This document shows, piece by piece, positions 1 to 6,188 of a DNA stretch of 15,004 nt; positions within the stretch are counted from its first letter, which is position 1; every line of letters starts with the position of its first letter. The notes under the pieces were generated by a model, which was not told the DNA's origin, searched no databases, and was given only the letters and a program-made list of their open reading frames with translations. The stretch is taken from contig DNPI01000134.1 of the NCBI GenBank assembly GCA_003501525.1, positions 1-15,004 of the forward strand, in the 5' to 3' direction. The translations under genes were made by a program, and so were the position numbers. The stretch comes from Planctomycetota bacterium (GTDB lineage Bacteria; Planctomycetota; UBA1135).

Positions 1-1296
1 GTTGAACTCTAATCCAGCCTTATCACGCTCTCCTAGACCGAGCCAGCAGATGCGGCTTGGGAGGCCCTGGAAGGCCACTCTCTCGCTCGCTAGACGAATC
101 CAGCGGGAAAGATGCTCCTTTTCAGGAAAGAGCCTCAGAATCGCTTCATCGGTGCGGTGAATGTCCTCCGGATTTCCACTTAAAGCGGCCCAGCGGAAGG
201 GTCCTTGCCCCTCGCAAAACAGCGGCCGAATGTAGGCCGGGACAAAACCAGGGAAGTCGAAAGCGTTTTCGACTCCAGCTTCTTCTTGGGCAAAAGCGCG
301 AAGGTTGTTGCCGTAGTCAAAAGTCTCAGCTCCTCGGCTCTGCAACTCCAGCATCAGCTTCACATGACGCCCCATGGTGTCGAAAGAGCGCTTCTCATAC
401 TCCTTTGCATCCCTCTCTCTTAACTCAAGAGCCTCGCACAATGTCATCCCATCGGGGACATAGCCATTTAGGGGGTCGTGGGCACTCGTCTGATCCGTTA
501 GGGCATCAGGGGTAATCCCTTTCTCCACTAAAGCGGACAGCAATTCCGTGGCGTTAGCGCAGACCCCAATACTGACAGCCTCCTTCTTCTCTTTTGCTTC
601 GAGCGCGCGGTTAATGGCCGCATCAAGATTTTCCGCTTGTTCATCGAGGTATTTCGTTCTTAGGCGGAAGGCGATGCGTTCTGGGTCTACATCACAAACA
701 AGGCAGACGCCTTCATTCATGGTGACAGAGAGCGGTTGAGCACCGCCCATCCCCCCTAGACCAGCAGTCACAGAAAGGGTTCCTTTCAGGCTGCCGCCAA
801 AACGCTTGGCGGCCACCGCGGCGAAAGTCTCATAGGTCCCCTGAAGAATGCCTTGTGTCCCTATGTAAATCCACGACCCGGCTGTCATCTGGCCATACAT
901 CATTAGGCCTTTCTTCTCGAGCTCGCGGAAGTGGTCCCAAGTCGCCCACTTGCCCACTAGGTTCGAGTTGGCGATTAGCACGCGTGGCGACCAGGAGTGG
1001 GTATCAAGGACAGCCACTGGCTTGCCAGACTGGACAAGCATCGTTTGGTCAGAGCGCAACTGCTGAAGATTCTCAACGATGCGCCGCGCTGCATCCCAAT
1101 CGCGGGCAGCTTTCCCCGTACCACCATAAACCACCAAATTCTCAGGGTCCTCTCCCACTTCTGGATCGAGGTTGTTGAGGAACATCCGCAGCGCCGCTTC
1201 AGCATGCCAATCTTGGCAGTGGAGATCTGTACCTCTCGGAGCACGTTGAGGCCCCGGCTCAATAACCAAAGGCGAAGTAGTCGCTGACATAGACAT
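1..1296 (-). CDS. hutU: Urocanate hydratase (urocanase), 3' end beyond the left edge
   Basis: Cytoplasmic NAD+-dependent enzyme that hydrates urocanate to 4-imidazolone-5-propionate, the second step of histidine degradation. The reading frame is open from the start at 1296 to base 1, giving 432 residues of a family that is usually about 550 long, so roughly the last 120 are outside. Visible signatures are VVYGGTGKAARDWD (about residues 55-68), the stretch SVTAGLGGMGGAQPL (about 175-189), DQTSAHDPLNGYVP in the middle, and ICWLGLGERDKAGLEFN at the very end. Its Cys417 corresponds to the essential Cys410 of the Pseudomonas enzyme. The start is the first of two in-frame ATGs (1296 and 1290). An AGGAG lies 13 nt before the first, which is rather far, so 1290 remains possible. 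Its pathway partner hutH is on the same strand about 1.6 kb upstream, with three other genes between. Function is very secure. Confidence 0.97.
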   Translation of the reverse strand, partial: MSMSATTSPLVIEPGPQRAPRGTDLHCQDWHAEAALRMFLNNLDPEVGEDPENLVVYGGTGKAARDWDAARRIVENLQQLRSDQTMLVQSGKPVAVLDTHSWSPRVLIANSNLVGKWATWDHFRELEKKGLMMYGQMTAGSWIYIGTQGILQGTYETFAAVAAKRFGGSLKGTLSVTAGLGGMGGAQPLSVTMNEGVCLVCDVDPERIAFRLRTKYLDEQAENLDAAINRALEAKEKKEAVSIGVCANATELLSALVEKGITPDALTDQTSAHDPLNGYVPDGMTLCEALELRERDAKEYEKRSFDTMGRHVKLMLELQSRGAETFDYGNNLRAFAQEEAGVENAFDFPGFVPAYIRPLFCEGQGPFRWAALSGNPEDIHRTDEAILRLFPEKEHLSRWIRLASERVAFQGLPSRICWLGLGERDKAGLEFN

Positions 1297-1309
1297 TTAT
1301 CTTAGGAGA

Positions 1310-1314
1310 CTCCT
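1310..1314 (-). promoter_or_regulatory. Shine-Dalgarno of hutU within an AGGAG-A-CTCCT inverted repeat
   Basis: On the minus strand AGGAG precedes the hutU ATG by 13 nt. With the AGGAG on the plus strand at 1304-1308 it forms an 11-bp inverted repeat (1304-1314) in the 51-bp gap between the divergent hutU and ArsC-like genes. The plus-strand copy is 39 nt from its ATG, too far to serve that gene. A small operator is an alternative reading. This is seen in sequence only. Confidence 0.4.
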
Positions 1315-1335
1315 GAAGCCTGCCACCCTTTCTGG

Positions 1336-1341
1336 TACTTT
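1336..1341 (+). promoter_or_regulatory. Probable -10 element, leaderless start of the ArsC-like gene
   Basis: TACTTT fits the TANNNT consensus and ends exactly 6 nt before the ATG at 1348, so transcription would begin at or next to the start codon. There is no Shine-Dalgarno at a usable distance from this ATG. I see no convincing -35. The same hexamer-N6-start layout recurs before hutH, the gene starting at 6135, and the DedA gene, which strengthens the call. Confidence 0.5.
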
Positions 1342-1347
1342 GCCTAT

Positions 1348-1701
1348 ATGACGAAAAAAGTTTCCTGGTACTACCACCGTCGCGGCTGAACTTCGTGCAA
1401 AAAAGCCGACGCCTTCCTCGAAGGCAGAGGCGCAACTGTCCGTGAGACCGTTAATGCAACGAAAGAACGTTTCGATAAGAGCGCAGTGTTAGAGATGGCT
1501 CAAGCCAGCAAAAAAGTAATAACTGGACGAGGCCAAAAGGCCAGAACCTACAACATGAAGGGCTCCGTCGATGAAGAAGAAATGCTCAAAGTCCTTTTGG
1601 GGCCCTCGGGCAATCTAAGAGCACCAACGCTGAAGATTGGGGCCACGCTTCTTGTCGGCTGGTGCGAACCAGCATGGCTGGAATTCTTCGGCGATTCGTA
1701 A
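1348..1701 (+). CDS. ArsC/Spx-like thioredoxin-fold reductase, probable selenoprotein (in-frame TGA = Sec14)
   Basis: Read through one TGA at 1387-1389, this frame encodes 117 residues. The N-terminus is MTKKVSWYYHRRG, then the TGA, then TSCKKADAFLEGRGA. The TGA thus falls on the first catalytic position of a C/U-x-x-C redox motif (positions 14 and 17). The C-terminal half carries GPSGNLRAPTLKIG, with R91-A-P93 as the typical Arg and cis-Pro of ArsC/Spx-type proteins. Length and layout match small cytoplasmic ArsC-like reductases. I recall public genomes annotating an 'ArsC family (seleno)protein' with Sec or Cys here, but could not check. The frame continues cleanly for 103 codons past the TGA to a TAA, and a hairpin lies just downstream of the TGA. 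The start is supported by a -10 hexamer 6 nt upstream. An annotation starting at the ATG at 1486 would lose the active site. The alternative is a Cys (TGC/TGT) codon broken by mutation or sequencing error. The substrate is unknown; arsenate reduction should not be assumed. Confidence 0.75.
1405..1431 (+). promoter_or_regulatory. Candidate bacterial SECIS hairpin
   Basis: Directly readable stem: GCC (1405-1407) pairs with GGC (1429-1431), then a 3x3 internal loop, then GCCTTC (1411-1416) pairs perfectly with GAAGGC (1420-1425) around a CTC loop. The stem begins 15 nt after the TGA at 1387-1389 and the apical loop lies 27 nt after it, within the usual spacing for bacterial SECIS elements, which sit inside the coding region and recruit SelB. 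A caveat is that the loop lacks the G (often GU) typical of its first two positions. A competing 5-bp pairing, CTTCG (1391-1395) with CGAAG (1419-1423), is also possible. Confidence 0.5.
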
Positions 1702-1705
1702 GCCT

Positions 1706-1945
1706 TTAAGGTTCACAACACTCAAGTTTTCGCATCCCCCGCGAGCCACAACTCAAGCATTTGAGCAGGCGGCGTGGATTTCCCGCAGCCATCCAGCGGA
1801 TACCGCCCATATCCCAAACAGTTTGATGGTGGCCACACTCAGGGCAACTAATCCCCCAGCTTCGAGAGTGTTGCTCCATAGACGCAAACAACTTTTTCGG
1901 CACGAAGAAAGAAATAATTCGCTGGGTGCGGCTTAATGAAGTCAT
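1706..1945 (-). CDS. Small double-CxxC zinc-ribbon protein of unknown function
   Basis: A 79-residue protein with two CxxC knuckles, C34-P-E-C37 and C63-L-S-C66, separated by VWDMGGIRWMAAGNPRRLLK. This resembles a conserved small bacterial zinc-ribbon protein that I cannot name. The four cysteines should bind one Zn2+; what it contacts (nucleic acid or protein) is not visible. The N-terminus (about 1-20) is basic and hydrophobic. I chose the ATG at 1945, with a weak AAGAGA about 5 nt upstream, over the longer GTG at 1975 (89 residues), which has no ribosome site. It ends tail-to-tail with the ArsC-like gene, 4 nt apart, and is divergent from the gene at 2009. The motif spacing makes it a real gene rather than a chance frame. 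Confidence 0.72.
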   Translation of the reverse strand: MTSLSRTQRIISFFVPKKLFASMEQHSRSWGISCPECGHHQTVWDMGGIRWMAAGNPRRLLKCLSCGSRGMRKLECCEP

Positions 1946-1995
1946 AAAAATTCTCTTAATCCATCCTACAGACACAAGAAACCGGGTGGAGCCGC

Positions 1996-2001
1996 TTTAA
2001 T
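1996..2001 (+). promoter_or_regulatory. Possible -10 element for the TIM-barrel gene at 2009
   Basis: TTTAAT matches the -10 consensus at five of six positions and ends 7 nt before the ATG at 2009, compatible with a leaderless or near-leaderless transcript. No -35 is evident, and the only purine-rich site before the ATG (GGCGGC, adjacent) is a poor ribosome site. Confidence 0.35.
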
Positions 2002-2008
2002 AGGCGGC

Positions 2009-2938
2009 ATGAACCGACGCACCCTCCTAAAGACCGGACTCGCCGCTGGCACCGCTTCCTTACTTCCTGCAGCTTCTATAAACGCGAAAGCAAGCAATGC
2101 GGACAGCCGAAGCCCCAAGGAAGACTTCCAGTTGGCTTACGCGCCCCACTTCGGGATGTTCCAAAAGAATGGGGGCAGCGACCCCGTTGACCAACTCAAG
2201 TGGGCTCGCGATCAAGGATTCACGGCTTGGGAAGATAATCAAATGACCCGACGCTCTGTGGCTGACCAAGAGCGAATAGGAGCGGCTCTCCAAGACTTAG
2301 GGATGCAAATGGGAGTGTTTGTCGCAAACTTCGGAACGGCCTTTGGCAAGAAGTCTTTCACGACCGGCGATTCAAAACACATGGAGGCTTTCCTTAGTGA
2401 TCTCAACAAGTCAGTCGAGGTTGCCAAGCGAGTCGGCGCCAAGTGGATGACAATCGTCCTCGGTGACCAAAACCCTCGGGCGCGACAAGGCACCCAAGAT
2501 GCTGACGCAATTGAGATGCTGAAAAGAGGAGCGGAGATATTCGAGCCGCACAATCTCGTAATGGTCATGGAGCCACTCAACTTCCGCGATCATTCCGGAA
2601 TGTATCTTGAGCGAAGCGATCACGCCTACATGCTCTGCAAAGCGGTTGGTTCACCAGCAGTCAAAATTCTCTTCGATATTTACCACCAACAAATTGCTGA
2701 AGGGAATTTAATTCCAAACATAAACCAGTTCTGGGACGAAATCGGTTATTTCCAAGTCGGCGACAACCCAGGCCGAAACGAACCTGGCACCGGGGAAATC
2801 AATTACCGCAATGTCTTTAAGAACATTCACAGCAAAGGGTTTTCTGGCGTGCTCGGAATGGAGCATGGCAACTCTCAAGGTGGCAAAGAGGGTGAAATGG
2901 CAGTAGTCCAGGCTTACCGCGACGCGGACGCGTTCTAA
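2009..2938 (+). CDS. Tat-exported hydroxypyruvate isomerase-like TIM-barrel protein
   Basis: A 309-residue member of the xylose-isomerase-like TIM-barrel superfamily, closest in character to hydroxypyruvate isomerase (Hyi). The N-terminus NRRTLLKTGLAAG followed by an Ala-rich stretch is a twin-arginine signal (residues 2-25), so the folded protein probably goes to the periplasm. Candidate metal and catalytic residues are in the expected order: E188 (VMVMEPLN), D223 and H226 (LFDIYHQQ), the GYFQVGDNPGRNEPGTGEINY segment (246-266), and E285 (LGMEHGNS). These fit the paired catalytic glutamates and divalent-metal site of Hyi. Periplasmic export is unusual for an enzyme of central carbon metabolism, so the true substrate is probably an extracytoplasmic sugar or sugar acid. 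Its stop codon overlaps that of hutH. Family assignment is strong; exact substrate is unknown. Confidence 0.88.
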   Translation: MNRRTLLKTGLAAGTASLLPAASINAKASNADSRSPKEDFQLAYAPHFGMFQKNGGSDPVDQLKWARDQGFTAWEDNQMTRRSVADQERIGAALQDLGMQMGVFVANFGTAFGKKSFTTGDSKHMEAFLSDLNKSVEVAKRVGAKWMTIVLGDQNPRARQGTQDADAIEMLKRGAEIFEPHNLVMVMEPLNFRDHSGMYLERSDHAYMLCKAVGSPAVKILFDIYHQQIAEGNLIPNINQFWDEIGYFQVGDNPGRNEPGTGEINYRNVFKNIHSKGFSGVLGMEHGNSQGGKEGEMAVVQAYRDADAF

Positions 2939-4467
2939 GCGTCTAACTCCCCAACGGCCTTCTCAGCCGCAACTACAACCGCGCCTGAGGCAACAAGTTC
3001 GCGTAGACGCTCGAACTCGGGCGCCATATAGCGATCATTGCCCAAAGGAGGCAGATTGCGGCGCACAAGACGGTAAACAGCCTCCGCCCCTTTTCCGGCC
3101 CTTAAATCCGAATTGAATTCTCTCGCCTGGGCCGCTGCATGCAGTTCTACCGCCTGAATCCCCTCAAGGTTATCGATAGCGCGATGCAGCTTCCGAGCTG
3201 CAATCGGAGCCATCGAGACATGATCCTCTTGGTCATTGTCGGTGGGAATCGTGTCAGCACTCGCTGGATGAGCCAAACCTTTATTTTCGCTCGCCAGAGC
3301 AGCAGCTGTGACTTGAGCCATCATCAGCCCTGAATTCAAGCCGGGCTTAGGGGTTAGAAATGCCGGCAACCCCGACATTGAAGGGTTAACCAAAGTTGCA
3401 ATTCTTCTCTCCGAAATATTCCCCCAGGCACAAACCGCAACTGCGGCTTGATCAAGAGGAATGGCCAGCGGCTGTCCATGAAAATTCCCCGCAGAAACCA
3501 CAGGCCTTGACCCTCCAAAAACAAGAGGGTTATCGGTCACGCTGCCTGCTTCTCTAACCAAAACGCCGCCAAGATGAGCAACCGCATCTTTAGCTGCACC
3601 ATGTACCTGAGGCATGCAGCGGAAGGAGTAAGGGTCCTGTACACGATCGCAATCGATGTGCGATTGGGCCACATCAGAGTCCTCCAACATTTTTCGTAAG
3701 TTAGCCGCTGCCTTTTTTGCACCTGGGTGGGGTCGAAGTCGAAAAACTCTCGAATCAAACGGGCTATGGCTCGCCATAAGGCCCTCCACAGCTAAGGCAC
3801 CTACAGCGTCAGCCGTTCGAGAGGCATTCAATAAGCGGGCCCATGCGTGCAATCCCATGGCGTTGGTGATTTCCATGCCATTAACAAGCGCCAAGCCATC
3901 TTTCGCTTCTAGCTGCATCGGCTTAAGGCCAATGCGGGCAAGAGCCCGACGCGTACTGATTATGCGCCCCTCGGGAGACACCATTTCTCCAGCGCCAATA
4001 ATTGGCAAGGCAAGATGGGCAAGGGGGGCAAGGTCACCGCTTGCTCCAACGCTTCCTTGAGAAGGGACCCGTGGAAGCCAGCCTGACCGATACATCTTCA
4101 TCAGCCACTGCACGACCCCAATCCGAACACCAGAGAACCCATTGGCCAGAGCTTCCATCTTCAATAACAAGGCCAAGCGCTTCTCTATCTCCGACAAATC
4201 CGGGCCTGTACCAACGGCGTGAGAGAGTAAAAGGTTCCGCTGTAGGCGGTGGACACCACTTGAAGCAATGCGAGTCCGAGCAAGAGCTCCAAAACCTGTG
4301 TTGACTCCATAAACAGCTTCATCGCCAGCAACAAGTTTCGTTATGACAGCCCGAGAACGCTTCATCCTGGCACGAGCATCCTTCCCGAGCTTAATCGCGG
4401 GAGGCTTCGCAACAGCAGCGAGAAGGTCGTCAGCCGAAAGGCCCTCGCCCAAAGAGATGGCAGGCAT
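2935..4467 (-). CDS. hutH: Histidine ammonia-lyase
   Basis: Cytoplasmic enzyme that deaminates L-histidine to trans-urocanate, the first step of histidine degradation. At 510 residues it is full length. Active-site residues match the numbering of the Pseudomonas enzyme almost exactly: the MIO prosthetic group forms from A142-S143-G144 (in GSVGASGDLAPLAH); Y53 (YGVNTGFG), H83 (LLSHAVG), Q277, Y280 and R283 (RVQDPYSFR), F329 (GNFHGQP) and E414 (TDNDQEDHVS) are all present. It should therefore be active. The ATG at 4467 has TAAAAT exactly 6 nt upstream and no Shine-Dalgarno, suggesting a leaderless mRNA. Its stop overlaps that of the convergent TIM-barrel gene. The upstream neighbour on the same strand ends 54 bp away. 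hutU lies on the same strand, but three genes intervene, so the two are not a simple operon. Confidence 0.98.
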   Translation of the reverse strand: MPAISLGEGLSADDLLAAVAKPPAIKLGKDARARMKRSRAVITKLVAGDEAVYGVNTGFGALARTRIASSGVHRLQRNLLLSHAVGTGPDLSEIEKRLALLLKMEALANGFSGVRIGVVQWLMKMYRSGWLPRVPSQGSVGASGDLAPLAHLALPIIGAGEMVSPEGRIISTRRALARIGLKPMQLEAKDGLALVNGMEITNAMGLHAWARLLNASRTADAVGALAVEGLMASHSPFDSRVFRLRPHPGAKKAAANLRKMLEDSDVAQSHIDCDRVQDPYSFRCMPQVHGAAKDAVAHLGGVLVREAGSVTDNPLVFGGSRPVVSAGNFHGQPLAIPLDQAAVAVCAWGNISERRIATLVNPSMSGLPAFLTPKPGLNSGLMMAQVTAAALASENKGLAHPASADTIPTDNDQEDHVSMAPIAARKLHRAIDNLEGIQAVELHAAAQAREFNSDLRAGKGAEAVYRLVRRNLPPLGNDRYMAPEFERLRELVASGAVVVAAEKAVGELDA

Positions 4468-4473
4468 CTTGGT

Positions 4474-4479
4474 ATTTTA
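4474..4479 (-). promoter_or_regulatory. Probable -10 element, leaderless start of hutH
   Basis: On the minus strand TAAAAT, one base from TATAAT, is followed by exactly 6 nt (ACCAAG) and then the hutH ATG at 4467. There is no ribosome site at a normal distance. A weak TTGCGT lies 19 bp further upstream and could be a -35. It implies that hutH has its own promoter rather than only read-through from the gene upstream. Confidence 0.5.
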
Positions 4480-4521
4480 GGCGCTTGGAGCTTCGGGCAC
4501 GCAAGTCGTCCAAAAGACCTT

Positions 4522-6135
4522 TTAACGCCCGATTTTCAGCGAAGTGCCCCCTCGTACTTGAAGTGCTTCGCGACTGAGAATGATTTCCCCTCCCCGCGAG
4601 ACCGTAACCGAGTAAGTGCCCTCAACGAGTCCTTCGCGTGAAGGAAGAGCCTCTCCCTCCAAATACCATTCGACTGGAGGGATTTCAACGCCAGCACGAG
4701 CTTCAAGGTAAATAGATCCGCGTCGGGATTCAGGGCGCATCTCAAGGACGACATCACTTTGCGCGACTTTCACTATTCTGCGCAGTGGCTCCAAGCCCGG
4801 CCCTTCGGCCAGAAGCACAAGAGCCCCACTCCCTTTGGGGTGATCCCCAATCGCGAAATCAAAACCACCGCTTTTATTTGTAACTATCGTTCTCCTCACA
4901 GCCGCAGGCACAGGCAACCTCACTAATCCTGGTGATTGATCTAATCCTGGGTAAAGTCTCCCCAGCACTGCGGATGGATTCTCGGCTTCCAAGGAAACCC
5001 GAACACCGCTCAGCGGTTCACCAGCCATGTTCACGACTTTCCCGTGCACTCTCCCCTCCCCCGCACGAATTACAAAATCTACGGTAGTCGCAAATTCTGA
5101 CGATGGACGCACTGTTCGCACTCTTGGACTGGCCACACCAGAAGAGTGAAAAACTCTCACATCTACAACTTGAAAAGGCAAACCTTCAAGCCGAAAACGA
5201 CCCGCGGGATCAACCTCTAGGTCTTGCCACATCTCCCATATAGGCTGAATGGCCCCAGGCTGGCGAGCGCGCGGCACAACCGTGACTCGCGGCAAATCCC
5301 CCCCCGGCCAAGATGTCACTCGACCTTGAATCGCCGCGCCTTGGGTTAGAGGCGGCAACGAAACTTCGATTGGACCTGCTTGAGGTTTGCCGAGGAGGTC
5401 TAACTCGTATCGAATTGGCACATAGCCCTCAGCCTTGATATCGAGCGGCGTGCGAGGAGAAGAGGGGACCTGAGCAAGAAGGGCTTTACCCTCTTTGTCA
5501 CTAAAAGCCGCCTGAGTTCCGAAATCAGTTTCAACTCGCGCTCCCTCCAGAGGGTCCCCTTCATGATTGCGAATAAGAACCTCAATCGATACTGGGGAAC
5601 CAACAACGAAATTCCGAGAGAACGAACGCCGCGCACCCGCTCGTTGAATCCGAGCAACCGGCAAGCGGCCGGGGACTCTAATCGATAAGAATTGGGCACC
5701 GGGGACAAGTCCTAGTAATCGATACTCCCCACTCGAAGATGAGCGTGTTGTTTTGCCCGCCTGTGGACCTCCCAAAATCTGAATTTCGGCACCTGACAAA
5801 GCCGCGCCACGTTCGTCGACAACTCGACCAAGCAAAGTAGCTGTGCCGGCGGGGTTATCCGCATTAAACCCAAGCGATCCCAGCCAGCGCATTTCTACGA
5901 CTAATGGACCTGTACCAGGTAGAGGTAAAGGCCCCGCTTCAACAACCTCCGGCGCAGACTCCGCGACTTCTTCTAGCTCACCAATGGGAACAGAAGCTAA
6001 GTCTCCGGATTCTCCTCGCTCTTCCGATGAGGGGTCCTGCACCAGGAAAATGAAAGCCAATGCAAAAAGGCCAATCCCAATAAGTAGCCCTCCCTTAAGA
6101 GGGGCTAGCCCAAACTGGCGAAAAATCGAACTCAT
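4522..6135 (-). CDS. Membrane-anchored protein with repeated carboxypeptidase-regulatory-like (beta-sandwich) domains
   Basis: A 537-residue protein with one N-terminal transmembrane helix (about 14-33, LKGGLLIGIGLFALAFIFLV), a short acidic and Pro-rich linker (34-80), then a large periplasmic region. That region has several modules with the pattern G-V-V-D-E/N-x-G-x-P-L-x-G-A-x-V followed by GEYRLLGLVPG-type turns: about 100-165 (LLGRVVDERGAALSGAEIQ), 180-245 (NHEGDPLEGARVE), 268-330 (GRFRLEGLPF) and 362-430 (GKVVNMAGEPLSGVRV). These are CarboxypepD_reg-like, Ig-type folds with structural or binding roles; no catalytic domain is seen. The start at 6135 has TACTCT exactly 6 nt upstream; an in-frame TTG at 6186 would add 17 residues with no support. 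It is divergent from the cation efflux gene. The ligand and partner are unknown. Confidence 0.8.
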   Translation of the reverse strand: MSSIFRQFGLAPLKGGLLIGIGLFALAFIFLVQDPSSEERGESGDLASVPIGELEEVAESAPEVVEAGPLPLPGTGPLVVEMRWLGSLGFNADNPAGTATLLGRVVDERGAALSGAEIQILGGPQAGKTTRSSSSGEYRLLGLVPGAQFLSIRVPGRLPVARIQRAGARRSFSRNFVVGSPVSIEVLIRNHEGDPLEGARVETDFGTQAAFSDKEGKALLAQVPSSPRTPLDIKAEGYVPIRYELDLLGKPQAGPIEVSLPPLTQGAAIQGRVTSWPGGDLPRVTVVPRARQPGAIQPIWEMWQDLEVDPAGRFRLEGLPFQVVDVRVFHSSGVASPRVRTVRPSSEFATTVDFVIRAGEGRVHGKVVNMAGEPLSGVRVSLEAENPSAVLGRLYPGLDQSPGLVRLPVPAAVRRTIVTNKSGGFDFAIGDHPKGSGALVLLAEGPGLEPLRRIVKVAQSDVVLEMRPESRRGSIYLEARAGVEIPPVEWYLEGEALPSREGLVEGTYSVTVSRGGEIILSREALQVRGGTSLKIGR

Positions 6136-6141
6136 CTTCTT

Positions 6142-6147
6142 AGAGTA
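6142..6147 (-). promoter_or_regulatory. Probable -10 element, leaderless start of the gene at 6135
   Basis: Minus-strand TACTCT fits TANNNT and is followed by exactly 6 nt (AAGAAG) and the ATG at 6135. The same bases read TAGAGTA on the other strand, so this 53-bp gap may also carry the promoter of the divergent fieF-like gene (TATGGT at 6146-6151). Confidence 0.42.
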
Positions 6148-6188
6148 TGGTCGTCCCGGGCCTAGGTTTCCTTCCCCAGGCACCAAGC

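Noticed and set aside
57..515. A 152-codon plus-strand frame
   Set aside because: It lies wholly inside hutU on the other strand, has a low-complexity Ser/Arg/His-rich product and no recognisable domain; it is a shadow frame.
1486..1701. A separate 71-residue gene starting at the ATG at 1486
   Set aside because: It is the C-terminal part of the ArsC-like frame; the upstream 46 codons, apart from one TGA, continue the family sequence and contain the redox motif and a promoter-like hexamer.
1348..1701. General reassignment of UGA to Trp (code 4)
   Set aside because: TGA terminates the dehydrogenase at 10853-10855 and the pyrophosphatase at 13544-13546, and all other long frames are free of internal TGA.
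1702..1720. Possible terminator at AGCCTTTAAGG between the ArsC-like and zinc-ribbon genes
   Set aside because: The palindrome has no loop, lies inside the zinc-ribbon reading frame and is not followed by a T tract on either strand.
1946..1975. Longer zinc-ribbon protein from GTG at 1975
   Set aside because: No ribosome site or -10 at a sensible distance; the ATG at 1945 keeps the whole conserved core.
6136..6186. N-terminal extension of the carboxypeptidase-like protein to TTG at 6186
   Set aside because: It would run through almost the whole divergent gap, adds a Pro/Gly-rich tail before the membrane anchor and lacks a start signal.
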